A stretch of 64,000 nucleotides of DNA from Theocolax elegans (GCA_026168455.1 CM047431.1:26260623-26324622), one strand, 5' to 3'. Positions 1-12,788 are shown, counted from the stretch's first letter. Notes: generated by a model from the letters alone, not told the origin. Made by a program: numbers and translations.

Positions 1-239
1 GCGACCGCGTTGTCAGCTGTGCGACCGCGATGCTAGACCCGCGACCGCTGACGAGGCTCGCTATTGCGTGGCGGCGGCAGCGGCGGTATTGAGCGAGCTA
101 GTTATCTCTTCCAATGCTACTACTACTACTACTACTACCACTACCACTTACCACATTTTACCACGTTGATTCTGTAGCATTATATGTAGAGGGTTCATTA
201 GGTCACACGATCATAATAAATAAATAAAATATTTTTAAT
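1..239. repeat. GC-rich flank with (TAC)n microsatellite
   Basis: No gene is visible. The first 60 bases repeat the word gcgaccgcg three times, followed by a GGC-rich stretch and a (TAC)n run at about 117-148. It is much richer in GC than the rest of the window and lies just beyond the 3' end of the polymerase pseudogene. Confidence 0.6.
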
Positions 240-3200
240 TCAACTGATTTTATACCCATATGGGTAACTTTTATTAAGTGATACAAGTCGCCTCTTTTCG
301 TACACTAGTTCGCATTTTTTACACTCAGGCCGTGTTACAATATCGTGATACGTAGTGCGCCGTATAGCGTCAAAGCCGACAAATATTGGTGGTATTTCTC
401 CTCGAACTAACTTACGCACCAAATCGAAATCGATTTTTCGACCTGCAGCAAAATTTAATTTTATACCTTTTATTTTACACACGCAAGATTCGCTTCCGTC
501 TGGTGTTCGGTACTTGTATGCGTAAAATTTCGGACCGCCGGATACAAACGATGTTATGTACGTGCCCACCCCGTGACACGCCAATTCGTCGGTAAGACTA
601 CCCAAAAACGGCCCAATCGCCGGCTCGTAATCATCGCTCGTGTCTTTGCTCACGTATATGATAGAGTCCGTGTCGTAGTACAAAACGCGTTCGCCCAGTG
701 CCACCAATTCGGAAAAAAGTTTTAATCGTGCCAGTGCCGTGGTATAAGCCGCAATCACAGCATTGCACTGTGGTGACGATTCAACAATCCCGTCAATATT
801 ACGCCAACACACATACATAATGTCATCATTAACCGGTAAAACAGAGCTAACCTCGACATCGGGACTGATGAGAAGCTCGTAGAGTCGTCGTGGTTCGTTT
901 ACCAACTCGGTCTTACCCATATTTTCTCGCTGCTCAAACTTACCCCACAACGAGTTTAAGCACAGTTTCGCCACCAAACTGAGACCAGGATTGAGATTGA
1001 TGCAATTTCTATCCTGTCTGATCCCCTCCTGTTGCTCAAATTCTTCCACATGATGTTCCATGGCATCTTCGTCGTCTCCGTAATCCACCGGATAACCCGA
1101 TGCATGAGTCTTTTCGATAAAGAACTTGTCTATGTAGCCGTGGAATAGACCACCTTGCTTTGTCCCCTTGTCGTACTGCGTCATTTTGTACGCCCATATT
1201 TCAAATATTTTTCGAATCACGTAATAAAACTCGACAGCTTTCTTCAACTCGTCGGCCACCCAAGTACCCGTAAAGACGCGCTCCCTTACGTCATCGTGAT
1301 TACAATTCGCTTGATTGTTCGACTCCACGCAAGAGCGACACAAGGCAAATATCAGCTTGTTGTGCATCTTGACCGGTAAAACAGGGTGAAATTAATTTCT
1401 CGGGGGTAAGACTTCGCACATTATTAGTCCATCAACGTTACTTATATCGTTACTCACACCCACCAATTCACGACACTCATCTTCACCAATGTACAGCGTC
1501 TGATGACCCACAGGATAGCGTCCATATTTACATATAGACGGATACAACGAACAAACATCCACATATTTAATTTTTTCGTCTTCTTGAACGTCGTACAATT
1601 TGACGATATTACCGGTTCGGCCGCCGAAAAATGCGTCTCTCGGGTCAAGCGGCGAATGGAAATTTTTCATCCGCTCGCTGATGTAGTCAGCCATCATGCG
1701 ATTTTGACTGCATTCACGATCAAATTGACATTCCCACATTTCGATGAGCCGATAACCGGAGCTGCTAATTTTCTCTGAAATTCTCACTCTTCTCTCGTAT
1801 CTCTCGTCCATGGTTTCACCATTCACGAGACGAATATCTCTGTTTAGCGTGAAACATCTTAGACAGCCATGCCAATAGCACCCGTGAAATTGCAAAACTA
1901 CTTTGTCCACCTCACTTAATTCGCAATAACCATCCACTAGCGGTCCCTCGGGTAGTCTCTTTTCTCGCGCTCGCACTGCAAACTGAAGTTAACACTGTAA
2001 TATTTGCTCCATCCAGCACATCCACTGCATCGCTTGCATCGATTGTCTATTGGAACACCTCTAGCCATCTTGCGGAATAATTCCGATCGTGTCTTGCTCT
2101 AAATACTTTTTTCTATACACCCTCATCCATGATGATGCAATAGTGCAACATTCTAGAAAGGGATCCGTTTCGCCACATGTCATAAATGTCTTTCTAAAGG
2201 CGAGGCATGCTAATCTCAATATCTTAACATCCTGCTTGCAGTACTTAATTATTTCATCTTGAAAATTAAAGATATAATTTTGCTCACACGTCTCGTTGTA
2301 CCATTGCAGAAAGTCTTTTCGCTGTTTCGCACTCATCGATTCTGGCGAGTACGTCCACAATGGTGGCATCACACCCACATAACCTTGATTTTCTGGAGTA
2401 TTAAATAAGTAGGGGAACGTACCCTTCTCAATATTTCCAAGTCCATAGGCCTTCGGTAATGCGCTTAACGGCATATGTAAATAATTGAGACTGTCCAGAA
2501 ATTTTACGTGTAGCACTCGCATAACCACTATCGTCCCCCCGTTCAGGATTATCGAAGGCTATTCCCGTATATCTTTTCTTTCCGCTAGATGTCGTAAAAT
2601 AAATTGTGCGTCAAAACCTTGCGCATTGTGCGCAATACAGATGACTTCTTGAAATTTTTGCCTTGGTGCGAGTGCGAGGTCGAGTAGCTGTTTTACCGGA
2701 TCAATGTTAAATACATATTCACGTATGCCGCATACATTACAAGAATTCGTAATATCATCGTTGTCGAGACACACCGTACAAACTTGTTGAGCAACGCATA
2801 AATTTGGCACGTTCAATTTTACCGTATCATCACCCACTACACTCTCCGACTGCTGAGTTTCAAAATCATAAAATACATAAAGTGTCAATTTTGTTTTTCA
2901 TCTGTTTGGACTATCTTTTATAGTTTGCATATAACACATATGATCAACATCCGCTTTTTTATTTCAAATCTTACAAAATATTATATTACATTCATGTGGA
3001 TCTCGATCGCTAGTCCTGACAGTCTTACAACATATTTTGCAAATTCTCACACTTTCACAAACCGAAAGATTTTTATCAAAAGAATCAACCTCTAAATGCT
3101 TCGATAAACAAGACGGACCAAAAAATTCTCTACTACACCGAGTACATTTTATTTTAATTTCATTAACTTTACAAAGCGAAGCCTGCAAGCATCCTCGACA

Positions 3201-4384
3201 TTTATGCGGACACTTGTGATTTTGCCTACATGTTAATTTTTTATTACAAGGTATGCAGTAATCTCTACTACCCGATGCACCGATTACATTTAAAATTGGC
3301 TGATAATGCCCACAACTTTAATAATACATTATACGAAGAGTATACCGTACAATATTACCGACGTTATATCATCTTATCACCCCGAGCAAAGCCTCGAAAT
3401 GCGTAGACAAAAATTGCCACGTCAAACAGTGCATAATACTCTTGAAATAGTTTCAGCTCTTCGATACCACACCTCGTTACAGGTACAATAACTCGTGCTG
3501 CTCTAACTAATTTCTCGGCTTGCTCTTTCTGATATTTATCGGCACTATTGCGTATTTTTAACCTTTTTATGTAAAATACCGGAACGGATTTTACCGCGTA
3601 TAGCGTGCACGTGCGCAGTAACCAAAGAGCGCGGTAAACACAAATCGTCAGTATTTATAATATTTAAAATTGATCTCTTGTACACGTGCTCTGTTGTAAG
3701 CTTAACTCGTCCACGACCTTGCGGTACAGAGACAATATTGACACTTATTTTCAACGTATCGTCAATTTCGAAACCGTCGTTACTTTGCGCTACACTAGCA
3801 AGCAAATCAAACAAGTCATTGGGCCGAAAATCGCGCATCAATCTAAACGAAATCCAGACAGGACCTTGACGAAACCATTCTGAATTGACAGATACACCTA
3901 TATAATCCGTGAGACGTACGTTTTCGCTTACACGGCCATAAAGTTCATGAACAGCCCTCTCTAACCAGCCGCATATATCTGCCCCCGCTGGTGGTTGGAC
4001 TATAGTTGCAAGTAGTTCGTGTCCTCGTAGCTGGAATCGTTTGTAAAATCGCGTTGATTCTTCGCGAATGTCGATATATTGAGCAGTGGCTCCGCTTACA
4101 CCTGCCCCACACTGATTATCTGACCTGTTGACTTCACAGGTAGTTATTTTGCTGTCTTTTTTCTTTTTTGTTAAACGTATGCAAAATGTAGACTTACAAT
4201 CATCGGTATTTGACGACTCATCGGCAGTGTCAGTACTGCTGGAATCCTCAGACTCCATAGGTAGCGAATGCACTGACGGTCGAACAGGTGTCGCGTCTAC
4301 ACTCAATAGAAGAGCATCACCCTCGTCATCGGTCATCAATGCATCAAAAGCTGAAATTTCAGAATTTTTTATAAATCGCACAAG
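240..4384 (-). pseudogene. Decayed protein-primed family-B DNA polymerase (Polinton/Maverick-type)
   Basis: Read on the minus strand, this is one gene. From N to C terminus it shows: an N-terminal region with a motif like NTDDLCLPRSLVTA (about 3600-3700); a Cys/His zinc-binding region (3290-2930); an exonuclease with YDFET (about 2860) and IAHNAQGFDAQF (about 2620); then the polymerase with DVCSLYPSICKYGRYP (motif A, about 1530), NSLWGKFEQR (motif B, about 930) and YYDTDSI (motif C, about 670). The C terminus YPYGYK is family-like. Breaks: frameshifts near 3555 and 3380, and seven in-frame stops at 3318, 2964, 2898, 2559, 2061, 1989 and 1392 (lowest base of each). From 3380 to 240 one frame is kept throughout. 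No integrase, packaging ATPase, protease or capsid gene is visible, so this is a fragment of a viral-like transposon. An adintovirus-like origin is also possible. Confidence 0.88.
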
Positions 4385-4985
4385 TCAATTATGCTATTGT
4401 AAAATTTATTACGTACCGAGAATAGTGCGATACTGCAACATAAGAACTTGCAGCTGACAAACATTGTGTTGACCACGTCGTGCAATACACGCACCAACGA
4501 CACGTATTATTTCTTTTTATTATCAAAAATTCCACGATTGTATAAATATATTATTGTACGGGTACTACAATACGAAAGGAATATACTTTAATCTACTGAA
4601 CAATTCGTTGATTGTGCAGTATTTTAAATTTTTCTACCACTTGTCGGTGCAAAATAGCTTGACTACTGGTTCGCGTTGAATCGCTACACTCAATATTACG
4701 TGAACGATTCTCAACAATACCGACTTCTCCATATCGAGATAGACACACTATTTTCACCTTGTCACACGCAAAAGAGGAAGCAGAACCCCGAAACACTGAT
4801 AAATCTCGACGGAAACGTCACTTTTTTATAGTGCCACCAGCCCGCAAAGAAGGGTAAAATAGTGGTGGGGTTGTATGCGCAGTGATGGAAAAAATGCATA
4901 AATTCGACAATTTTGCACGAATTTGAAAATGTACTGTTATTCTTCTGATGCGAGTGACGCTACAGTATCTAACACGAATTGATTG
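4385..4985. other. 5' flank of polymerase pseudogene, no gene recognised
   Basis: Short open frames (for example 4593-4796, minus) show no motif I recognise. The stretch lies between the polymerase N terminus and the inverted-arm repeat array and could hold the old element's promoter, but no promoter can be picked out. Confidence 0.4.
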
Positions 4986-5826
4986 GACCGAAAGTTGACG
5001 ATTGATAATCGATAACTTTCTCAATAATGGTTATAACAATTCGCGGCATAATGATATTTTGTTCGTCTCTAATCAAACGTTACAAAAGTGTAATACCGCG
5101 AATTGATCAGATTAATATTTAGAGAGTTATCGATTATCGATCTTCAAAATATCAATTCAATCAATTCGCGACATAGCCATTTTTTCTGTGTTCGAAGCAC
5201 TTTATGTGGCGACATACGAGAAAAAGCGATAGAATAATTATTTGTAGTCATATCGATTATTGATCACGAGGTATCGATTCAATCATTTCGCGGTATAGAT
5301 GTTTTTCGTTTGTCTCTACCATTACTATACAAACGTAACATCGCACCGAGATCAAGATGATATTCACGAAATCAATATAACTCTTTACCTCCACATTTTT
5401 CTGCTCTCCTAATACTTTTAATTTTTAATTAACGTGATTAAACGATAAATACCAATCGGATCAATTCGCGGTATAAGAGTTTTTTGTTCGTCTCTGGTCA
5501 ATCTTTAAAAAAAGGGTAATACCGCGAATTAATCATATTAATATTCAAAGAGTTATCGATTATCGATTATCGATATATCGATTTTACTCAATCACCGAAT
5601 ATAGGTTTTATCTTACAATTTGAACACTTTATACAGTGACATACGAATTAAAGCAAAGTTATCATTATTTGTAAAGATATCGATTATCGATCACCATATA
5701 TCGATTGGATCAATTCGCGGTATAAAGGTTTTTTGTTTGTCTCTTCTCATGCTATACAAAAGTTTAATACCGCGAATTGATGAAATGTATCTTATAAGAG
5801 TTATCGATTACCAATTAATAAATTAA
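4986..5826. repeat. Diverged tandem array with inverted CGCGAATT arms and ATCGAT runs
   Basis: A composite unit of about 424 bp is repeated: 5036-5155 matches 5458-5580, and 5160-5335 matches 5584-5750. Each unit carries a pair of inverted arms of the type TCAATTCGCGGTAT / ATACCGCGAATTGA about 60 bases apart (5036-5106, 5458-5533, 5707-5781; degenerate at 5283-5349), followed by TTATCGATTATCGAT blocks. The spacer contains a conserved word like TTTTTTGTTCGTCTCT. It codes for nothing visible. Iterated palindromic arms beside a DNA polymerase gene resemble replication-origin iterons or subterminal transposon repeats, but that role is inference. Confidence 0.7.
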
Positions 5827-5841
5827 TAATATTACAATATG

Positions 5842-5883
<42 letters not shown>
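5842..5883. repeat. (CT)n microsatellite
   Basis: An uninterrupted CT-rich run of about 40 bases at the end of the inverted-arm array. Confidence 0.95.
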
Positions 5884-5884
<1 letters not shown>

Positions 5885-6042
5885 AAATAGATTTTGTATG
5901 TATATAGAGAAATTACTTTTTATTAGTTATGCAGAAATTAATTTGCACAAATAAATTATTATTATTCTATAAAATTGTGTATCTACTGATGTAAAGCACG
6001 GGGAGGATAGACATTGTTTATTTAAAGAAAATAAAAAAAGAA

Positions 6043-6258
6043 GGTTCCTCTTTATCAGTTTTGCGGAAATTAATAAAAACTTTTTATAGAGTTTAAGCAA
6101 AACATAAGTAGAAACAGGATGGGAGAAATAATTAAAGATTTTTTTATCAGATAATATTTTTGAAAGTGTGATTGAAAACCATACTTGCGAATGTTGACAC
6201 CTTCGTAGAAGGTGTTTTATATAAAGTACTGTCTAGAGGCACAAATTCAACGTGTTTA
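6043..6258. repeat. Dispersed repeat, copy 1
   Basis: This stretch recurs at 6986-7320, including the word ATACTTGCGAATGTTGACAC and the end word CTGTCTAGAGGCACAAATTC. A third, more diverged partial copy lies at 18780-18960. No coding potential is visible. It is probably part of an uncharacterised non-autonomous element. Confidence 0.7.
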
Positions 6259-6341
6259 TAATACAGACCTAACATAAAGTATTTTTCATCCTGTTCCCAC
6301 TGTTTTTTTATACCGCTATGGTTCAGCTGCATTAACGCACT

Positions 6342-6878
6342 CACCTTGGAGTGGTAGAAAAGTATCTCTACTTATTTCAGTATCCATCTAATCCCCTGTA
6401 AGCTGCTAAAAATACAAACATTATTATACAATTGTAAGAAATTAAATTTTAAACATTTCAAATGCTGGATTTTTAGTTTTACAACCCTTACAAGAATTAT
6501 AATACTAATCCGAATTACTATAAAAGTATCAACATTATTATTATTATTATTCTTCCATACATTGTTTGAATTTCACAAACTTGTCACTGTCACGTAATCA
6601 TATTACTTATTATAATCTCAGATCCGATTTATTTATAGATTTTATGTATTAAATACGGATATTCAGTTATTGTAATAATGATGTTAACATATTTATAGTA
6701 ATCCTACAGATTAGTATCATAATTCTTAAAGTGGTTGTGAAATTGAAAATCCAGCATTATAAATGTTTAAAAATTAATTTTTTATAATTGTATAATAATA
6801 TTTGTATTTTTAGCAGCTTATAGGGGATTAGATGGATACTGAAACAAGTGGAGATACTTTTCTACCACTCCAAGATAA
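6342..6878. mobile_element. MITE-like palindromic element, ~135-bp inverted arms
   Basis: The left arm (6342-6476) and right arm (about 6744-6878) are inverted copies: TTGGAGTGGTAGAAAAGTAT on the left reads back as ATACTTTTCTACCACTCCAA on the right, and the match runs inward to CCAGCATT. The middle is AT-rich with no coding capacity. This is the architecture of a MITE or foldback element; superfamily unknown. Confidence 0.75.
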
Positions 6879-6985
6879 GTGCATAAATTTTTTTGCAATG
6901 ATCATGCTAATAGATTCATCGTTATAAGGCAACAAATATTCATTTCTATTAATATTTCGGGCACTTTTCTTTTCTTTCTTTAAAA

Positions 6986-7320
6986 GTTTCCTTTTTATCA
7001 GTTTTGTGGAAATTAATTAAAACTTTTTATAGAATGTAAGAAAAATATATAAAAGTGTAATTAAAACAAATGAAATGTATGGTATGGTAAAAAATACTTG
7101 ACGATTATTTCGCTTTGATTTCAGTACTGTTTATTGCAGAAACTTTTTATGGAGTTTAAGCATAATATAAGTAGAAAAAGGATGGGAGTAATAATTAAAG
7201 ATTTTATTATCAGATAACATTTTGGAAAGTGTGATTGGAAACCATACTTGCGAATGTTGACACCTTCGTAGAAGGTGTTTTATATAAAGTATACTGTCTA
7301 GAGGCACAAATTCAACGTGG
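6986..7320. repeat. Dispersed repeat, copy 2
   Basis: Direct repeat of 6043-6258, with an extra ~105 bases at about 7049-7154 that contain GATTTCAGTACTGT. That word also occurs in the third partial copy near 18790, so copy 1 probably lost it. Confidence 0.65.
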
Positions 7321-8029
7321 AATATTTAATAAACTTTCAAAAATTTTTAATTTTTTGTATAATTAAATTATATAATTAAATAATGCTAATGTTTATCAAA
7401 TTTATTATAATTATAACTTACAAATTTTGTCAAGAAATCTATTTCAAAGGTCAAACATATGTATGAAGAAACATATAGTGCCGTATAGGCTACAATTTTT
7501 TTAATAACAATTAAATAAGAAGATTTAATTAAACTTAATTTCAAATTTGTCGATGAAATTTGCCAGACCTCACTGAATCAATTTATTTGTAGTAAAATCA
7601 TCCATTATATAAATTATATTACATACTAATCAAACAAATACTTGACACTTTTATTATATATATAACTGCGACTATAGTAAAAGTTTACCGATGCGCTCGG
7701 GTAAATCTACGGTGGCCAAACTTAAGATTAACTGAAGCAATTAGTAGTTAAAATCTAAACTCTCAAATTTAATTTTTTTAATTTTGTAGTATCATTTTTG
7801 AAGATTTTTATCTACTCTTTCGAATGCCCTTGAATTTTGTGAGCCGTCATATTTTGCTGCTGAGCAATAAAACTTTTAAGTTTTCAGCTCTTTTTCAAAC
7901 TCTGGCAAATTTTCCATAGGATAGGTGCGCAAAAGCTTGTGAAGGGAAGTGATGTTCTGTGCGGAAAATTCGTAATGAAAGAGTATAACGTGCAGGCTCT
8001 TATATTTTATTCAATTTGAGAAATCGACA
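7321..8029. other. AT-rich stretch, nothing recognised
   Basis: No ORF with a recognisable motif, no inverted repeat and no RNA gene was seen. Confidence 0.5.
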
Positions 8030-8485
8030 GTGCCCAATGATAATGGCCTATTTGAAAATGTTATTTAAAAACAACTTAATTCAACATTTTAAAAGTTTTT
8101 GTAAAAAAACAACTTAATTTCATTAATTCATTTGAAAACGACTTATTTCAGATTTTTTTAAACGATGTACTTCACATGCTGAAGGAATTAGTGATAAAAT
8201 TTTAACTTTGTCAGCCATTTTTAATAACCTACTTCAAATAAAAATAAAAAAGATGCTAATATTAAATGTTGTAAAAAAGTCTGACCGTATTAAAATTTAT
8301 ACCACTATTTATCGGAATAAGTTATTTTTCAAGTAAATTTATGAGATAAGTCGTTTTTATGCGAAATTCTCAAAGAAGGCGTTTTTAAATGAAAATTGAA
8401 ATAAGTCGTTTTCAAGCCAAAATTTGAAATAGGTCGTTTTTAAACTTATAAATAGGTAATTTATGATCTGGAATCATTGAAATTC
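8030..8485. repeat. Degenerate palindromic element with repeated AAGTCGTTTT words
   Basis: The left part carries AACGACTTATTTC-type words (8060-8160). The right part carries the inverse GAAATAAGTCGTTTT (8330-8450). The outer ends CAATGATAATGGCCTATTT and AAATAGGTAATTTATGATC...ATCATTG are imperfect inverses. Probably an old MITE. The next ~390 bases (8486-8879) hold nothing I recognise. Confidence 0.5.
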
Positions 8486-9014
8486 TAGTGAAACCGAACG
8501 GTTCGCAAAAGTCACTATGGAAAAAACACTGTTTTTGGTGTTAAAAATCCATTAGCACTAAAGTTATTATTTTTTATTATTATTTTATATTATTTTTTAT
8601 TATTATAGTTATTATTTTTTATTAAGATATTTTTAAAACTAAATAATTCAATTTGTTGATTTAATATGTACACGTTTAGGGCACTTTTCACATTTACCTT
8701 TATGGGAAAGTAGACGTGCGGTTACCGACGAAATTATCGAACGCAAGGTAATACCGCGCGGAAGGTAAACGTGGAGTCGGTGCCTGCCATATCGACCAAG
8801 TATGGTATTCAGCGTATGCATCCACGGGCTAAAAATACATGTAACTTACAATTTTTTTTCTTCTATTTTTTTCTTAAATGTAAGTGACAAAATATATTAA
8901 TTAATATACTGCTATTTCAAACGCTATAATCATTAATTAATATTTATTTCTAAGCTCCCTTAGGGGGCGCAACTTAAATATAAGTTCTAAACATATGGTA
9001 TTAGAATGCTAAAA

Positions 9015-9095
9015 TAGCCGTGGGGATTAAGGCGCGCGTCCGCGCACACGGCTTCTAAGACCCGCGATTGAATCCCGCAGACTTCACTATTTTTT
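9015..9095 (+). ncRNA. tRNA-like Pol III unit in left terminal repeat
   Basis: The A-box-like word TAGCCGTGGGGATTAAGG (9015-9032) has the layout of a tRNA-Leu/Ser D arm, with GCC...GGC as a possible D stem. The B-box-like GCGATTGAATCC lies at 9064-9075, and a T run that could terminate Pol III at 9090-9095. The acceptor stem and a proper anticodon arm cannot be drawn, so this is a tRNA-derived promoter unit, not a working tRNA. Confidence 0.55.
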
Positions 9096-10670
9096 CCATA
9101 ATCTTATAAATAGTATATAGATTTTATTACTATTATTATAACTTTTTATTTATAAACATAATTTTAAAATAGATAATTATTATATTTATATATAATATGC
9201 ATAAGTATCGACCAGTATTATATGTAATTTAAAAATAACATTTTTGTTGCATAAAATTATGTTTTATTATAGATGTTGTGTAAATTATTAAAATGTAATA
9301 AATTAGAGGGAAAAAATTGAAAAGTTGAAAAATGAACTATATTAAAACTGTTACGTGACACATAATTCGGCCAATAATTTTAAAAAAGAGTTAAAAATAA
9401 TATTATTGGATTAATAAATTAAGGGTAGAGTATGGTTAGAAAAATATTTTTGTATTTTTATAAAATATTATGTGAAATGTCATCTTTATCAAATATATTA
9501 TAAAAAATATGCTTTATTGATGATTATTAACACCCAAATCACGTAAAATATTAAAATATTTAACAAAATAGGCCTAAAACAGTTGCAAATTCCAAAAACT
9601 CCTTGCAGGATAAAAGTTATCAAAGGACTCCGGTAAAAAATTTCAAGATTATACATATAAGAGCTACAACTTTACACAGCGAATAAGGTTTATCTATAAA
9701 AATGAAATTTCTGGCACAATAAACCTAATTTGTTTATATAATTGCCTAAAAAATATCGGATTTTTCATTAAAAAAGTAGTAATAAAAATGTCACATTTAA
9801 TTTTAAACAAAAAAGGCTGTATAACTTTATAATTCATACATACCTCAAGATGTGCACAATATCAGGTGGCTACGACAAAAATTGTCCTGCCAGGAATGTT
9901 TTAAAGGTATAAAAAATAGTTTTTGAATTAACTTTAAAGATAAAAATACACGACTTATTGCATTAACTGAAGATTATTTAATGTTGAAATTATGTAAGCA
10001 CATAAGCTTTATAATATTAAATGTTATTTACGCATATTCTACGTAACATTTAAAACTTGTTTCTAAAATAAAAAATTCATTTTTTTTAAATTTTAGTCCA
10101 TACTCTACTGTTATAGAGAAAATTCTCCGTTCGGAGCTTTCCCGCGCTATAATGATTTTTTTGGAAGGACTCGTGTGTCCTCGATCGACCTCCTTGGTGA
10201 TGGGCAGGGAGCCACCAGATCAGCGTAGACGAGCTGTTAAAGAATTTTCGAATAGGCGCGGGAACCCCTGCGGATTCTTACGTTTTTTCCTCTTTTTCTT
10301 ATAAAAGCAAAGATTTGAAATGACGAATGGTAGGATAGTGGCTACAGGTATAAGGAGACTGATTGATGCAAATAAGAAATAAGAAGAGAGCGTGTAAATT
10401 TGAACTTGATTTAATTGATTATAATTAAACGTCTTTACTCTACCGCATGCGCCCGCGGACTGGTAACGTCGCATGTACAAAAATCGCGACGAACACCTTC
10501 GAAACTCTGGTCCCACGGTAGGATCTAGACGCGAACTCAGCAATCGCCGAAAGAGGCTCGGATTCCTCGCTAGTCTATGCATTGTCAGCCCGGCGAGTTC
10601 CGTTCGTCAAGCAACGAAGCTGCACAGCTATATTTATCGTTTTATTCATTTTACACAAAAAATTAATATA

Positions 10671-12040
10671 TATATGGGAGATTCCATGTGAAGTGATCCA
10701 GTTAAAAAATAGAATTTTGTTTTAATGTATGGAATCAGTAAAAAACTACTTGAATAGAGTGTAGCTAAATTTTTAGACCTGAATTTCAATTAGTACCAGA
10801 GTTGTAGCCAATCAAAAAATCGAATTTTTTGAAAAAATTGACTTATTGGCCATGTTTATCACTTAATAACTCAAAATCTAACAATTTTTTCTTATATACA
10901 TTAAATTTGAAAAAGTTTATTAATTTCAAGAAGAATCAGTTGAAATATTTCATTTATATTATTTTTAAACTTTGAATATAGTTATAATCAATAAAAACCT
11001 TTATAGTAAAAAAAAGGGTTGTACGATCAAAAATATTTTATCCATCCAAGAATCTAATTCATCGATGATTAATTACCTTCAAAATGGTGCAAAGTTTGAG
11101 TGCGGCAGAGCATTTCAGACAAAGTTATGGTGTTTTTAGGCAAATTTCTTAAAAAAAGAGAGCGAATGCATTTTATGAAAAAAACAGAGTAACCGCATAC
11201 TTGCATTCAAACAATATGGCATTATTATTCCTCAATATTACTAAAATATACTATTTATTGTTAGTTACTGATAATTTTATTTAGTTGTTATTTAAGTCTG
11301 ATACTTTTAGTTATACCTGTTATATAATTGAATTTATTGGAATTATAAAAAGTTTCAGGTATTTATCCAATTATATAACAGGTATAACTGCTTATACCTA
11401 CTGCTTTGTGTTTGTAAGCAGCTTAGTGATTGAAAAGTATCAGTAACTAACATTAAATAGTATATTTTTGTATTATTTAAGAATAATAGTGCCATGTTGT
11501 TTGAATGCAAGTATACGGTTACTCTGTTTTTTTCATAAAATGCATTTGATCTCTTTTTTTAAGAAATTTGCCTAAAAACACCATAACTTTGTCTAAAATG
11601 CTCTGCCGCACTCAAACTTTGCATTATTTTGAAGGTAATTAATCATCGATGAATTAGATTCTTGGATGGATAAAATATTTTTGATCGTACAACCCTTTTT
11701 TTTACTATAAAGGTTTTTATTAATTATAACTATATTCAATGTGTTAAACTAATATAAATGAAATATTTCAACAGATTCTTCTTGAAATTTATAAACTTTT
11801 TCAAATTTAATGTATATAAGAAAAAATTGTTAGATTTTGAGTTATGTAGTGATAAAAATGGCCAATAAGTCATTTTTTTTTAAAAATTCGATTTTTTGAT
11901 TGGCTACAGCTCTGGTACTAATTGAAATTTAGGTCTAAAAATTTAGCTACACTCTATTCAAGTAGTTTTCTACTGATTCCATACATTAAAACAAAATTCT
12001 ATTTTTTACCTGGATCACTTCACATGGAATCTCCCATATA
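10671..12040. mobile_element. 1.4-kb foldback element, ~680-bp inverted arms
   Basis: The element begins TATATGGGAGATTCCATGTG and ends with its inverse at 12021-12040. The arms are inverted copies almost to the centre near 11360, for example TTTGATTGGCTACAGCTCTG against CAGAGTTGTAGCCAATCAAA. No coding capacity is visible. Flanks ATTCATTTTACACAAAA (about 10642) and ATTCGTTACACAAAA (about 12045) are a possible diverged target duplication. It interrupts the larger 8880-12788 element. Confidence 0.85.
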
Positions 12041-12572
12041 TATATTCGTTACACAAAATATAATTAATACAAACTACAAAGAAAAATAAGCAAGCGTACA
12101 TTTACTGGTTTACGAGAACATTAAATTTAAACAATAATATTTGCTACAAATATGATCATACATAACACTATCGTTAAGAGATGCTTACAATTGTTTATAA
12201 AACAAATTACTAAATACTGATGTTACATAATAATTTTTCAAATAAATTTCTAGTTTAAAATTAATTTAATCGATTAATTTTTAATCAAATTATATTATTT
12301 TTAATTCTTTTTTAAAATTATTGGCCGAATTATGTGTCACGTAACAGTTTTAATATAGTTCATTTTTCAACTTTTCAATTTTTTCCCTCTAATTTATTAC
12401 ATTTTAATAATTTACACAACATCTATAATAAAACATGATTTTATGCAACAAAAATGTTATTCTTAAATTACATAATTATCTATTTTTAAATTATGTTTAT
12501 AAATAAAAAGTTATAATAATAGTAATAAAATCTATATATTATTTCTTATACATGTAAAAAACAAGATTATGG

Positions 12573-12655
12573 AAAAAAAAGTGAAACCCGCGGGATTCGA
12601 TCGTGGGTCTTCAAAGCCGTGTGCGCGGACGCGTGCCTTAATCCCCACAGCTATT
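12573..12655 (-). ncRNA. tRNA-like Pol III unit in right terminal repeat
   Basis: Mirror copy of the 9015-9095 unit. On the minus strand: A-box-like TAGCTGTGGGGATTAAGG (12655-12638), B-box-like ACGATCGAATCCC (12605-12593), and an eight-T run (12580-12573). Boxes and T run are retained in both arms although the arms have diverged. Confidence 0.55.
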
Positions 12656-12788
12656 TTAGCATTCTAATACCATATGTTTAGAACTTATATTAAAGTTGCG
12701 CCCCCTATGGGAGCTTAGAAATAAATATTAATTAATCATTGTAGCGTTTGAAATAGCAGTATATTAATTAATATATTTTGTCACTTAT

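Larger units (their letters stand above)
8880..12788. mobile_element. 3.9-kb non-autonomous element with ~520-bp terminal inverted repeats
   Basis: The outer arms 8880-9412 and about 12270-12788 are inverted copies, both starting from an ATATTAATTAATATACTGC-type end and including GGGGGCGCAACTTAA-like and CATATGGTATTAGAATGCTAAAATAG words. Each arm contains a tRNA-like Pol III unit. A second, independent palindrome (10671-12040) is nested inside. Between the arms no transposase can be read; the longest frame (10220-10582, minus, about 120 codons, Arg/Lys-rich) shows no known motif. Long terminal inverted repeats suggest a DNA transposon or foldback element. Arm similarity is high but clearly not identical, so it is not very young. 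Confidence 0.8.

Noticed and set aside
240..4384. Altered genetic code (TGA or TAG as sense) in the polymerase
   Set aside because: All three stop codons occur, and there are two frameshifts at the 5' end. The host exon and other ORFs use normal stops. Simple decay fits better.
4593..5024. Two short minus-strand frames upstream of the polymerase as small viral genes
   Set aside because: No motif, and the second runs into the repeat array. Nothing supports translation.
10220..10582. 120-codon open frame as a gene
   Set aside because: No motif, low-complexity basic content, and a position inside a non-autonomous element. Likely chance.
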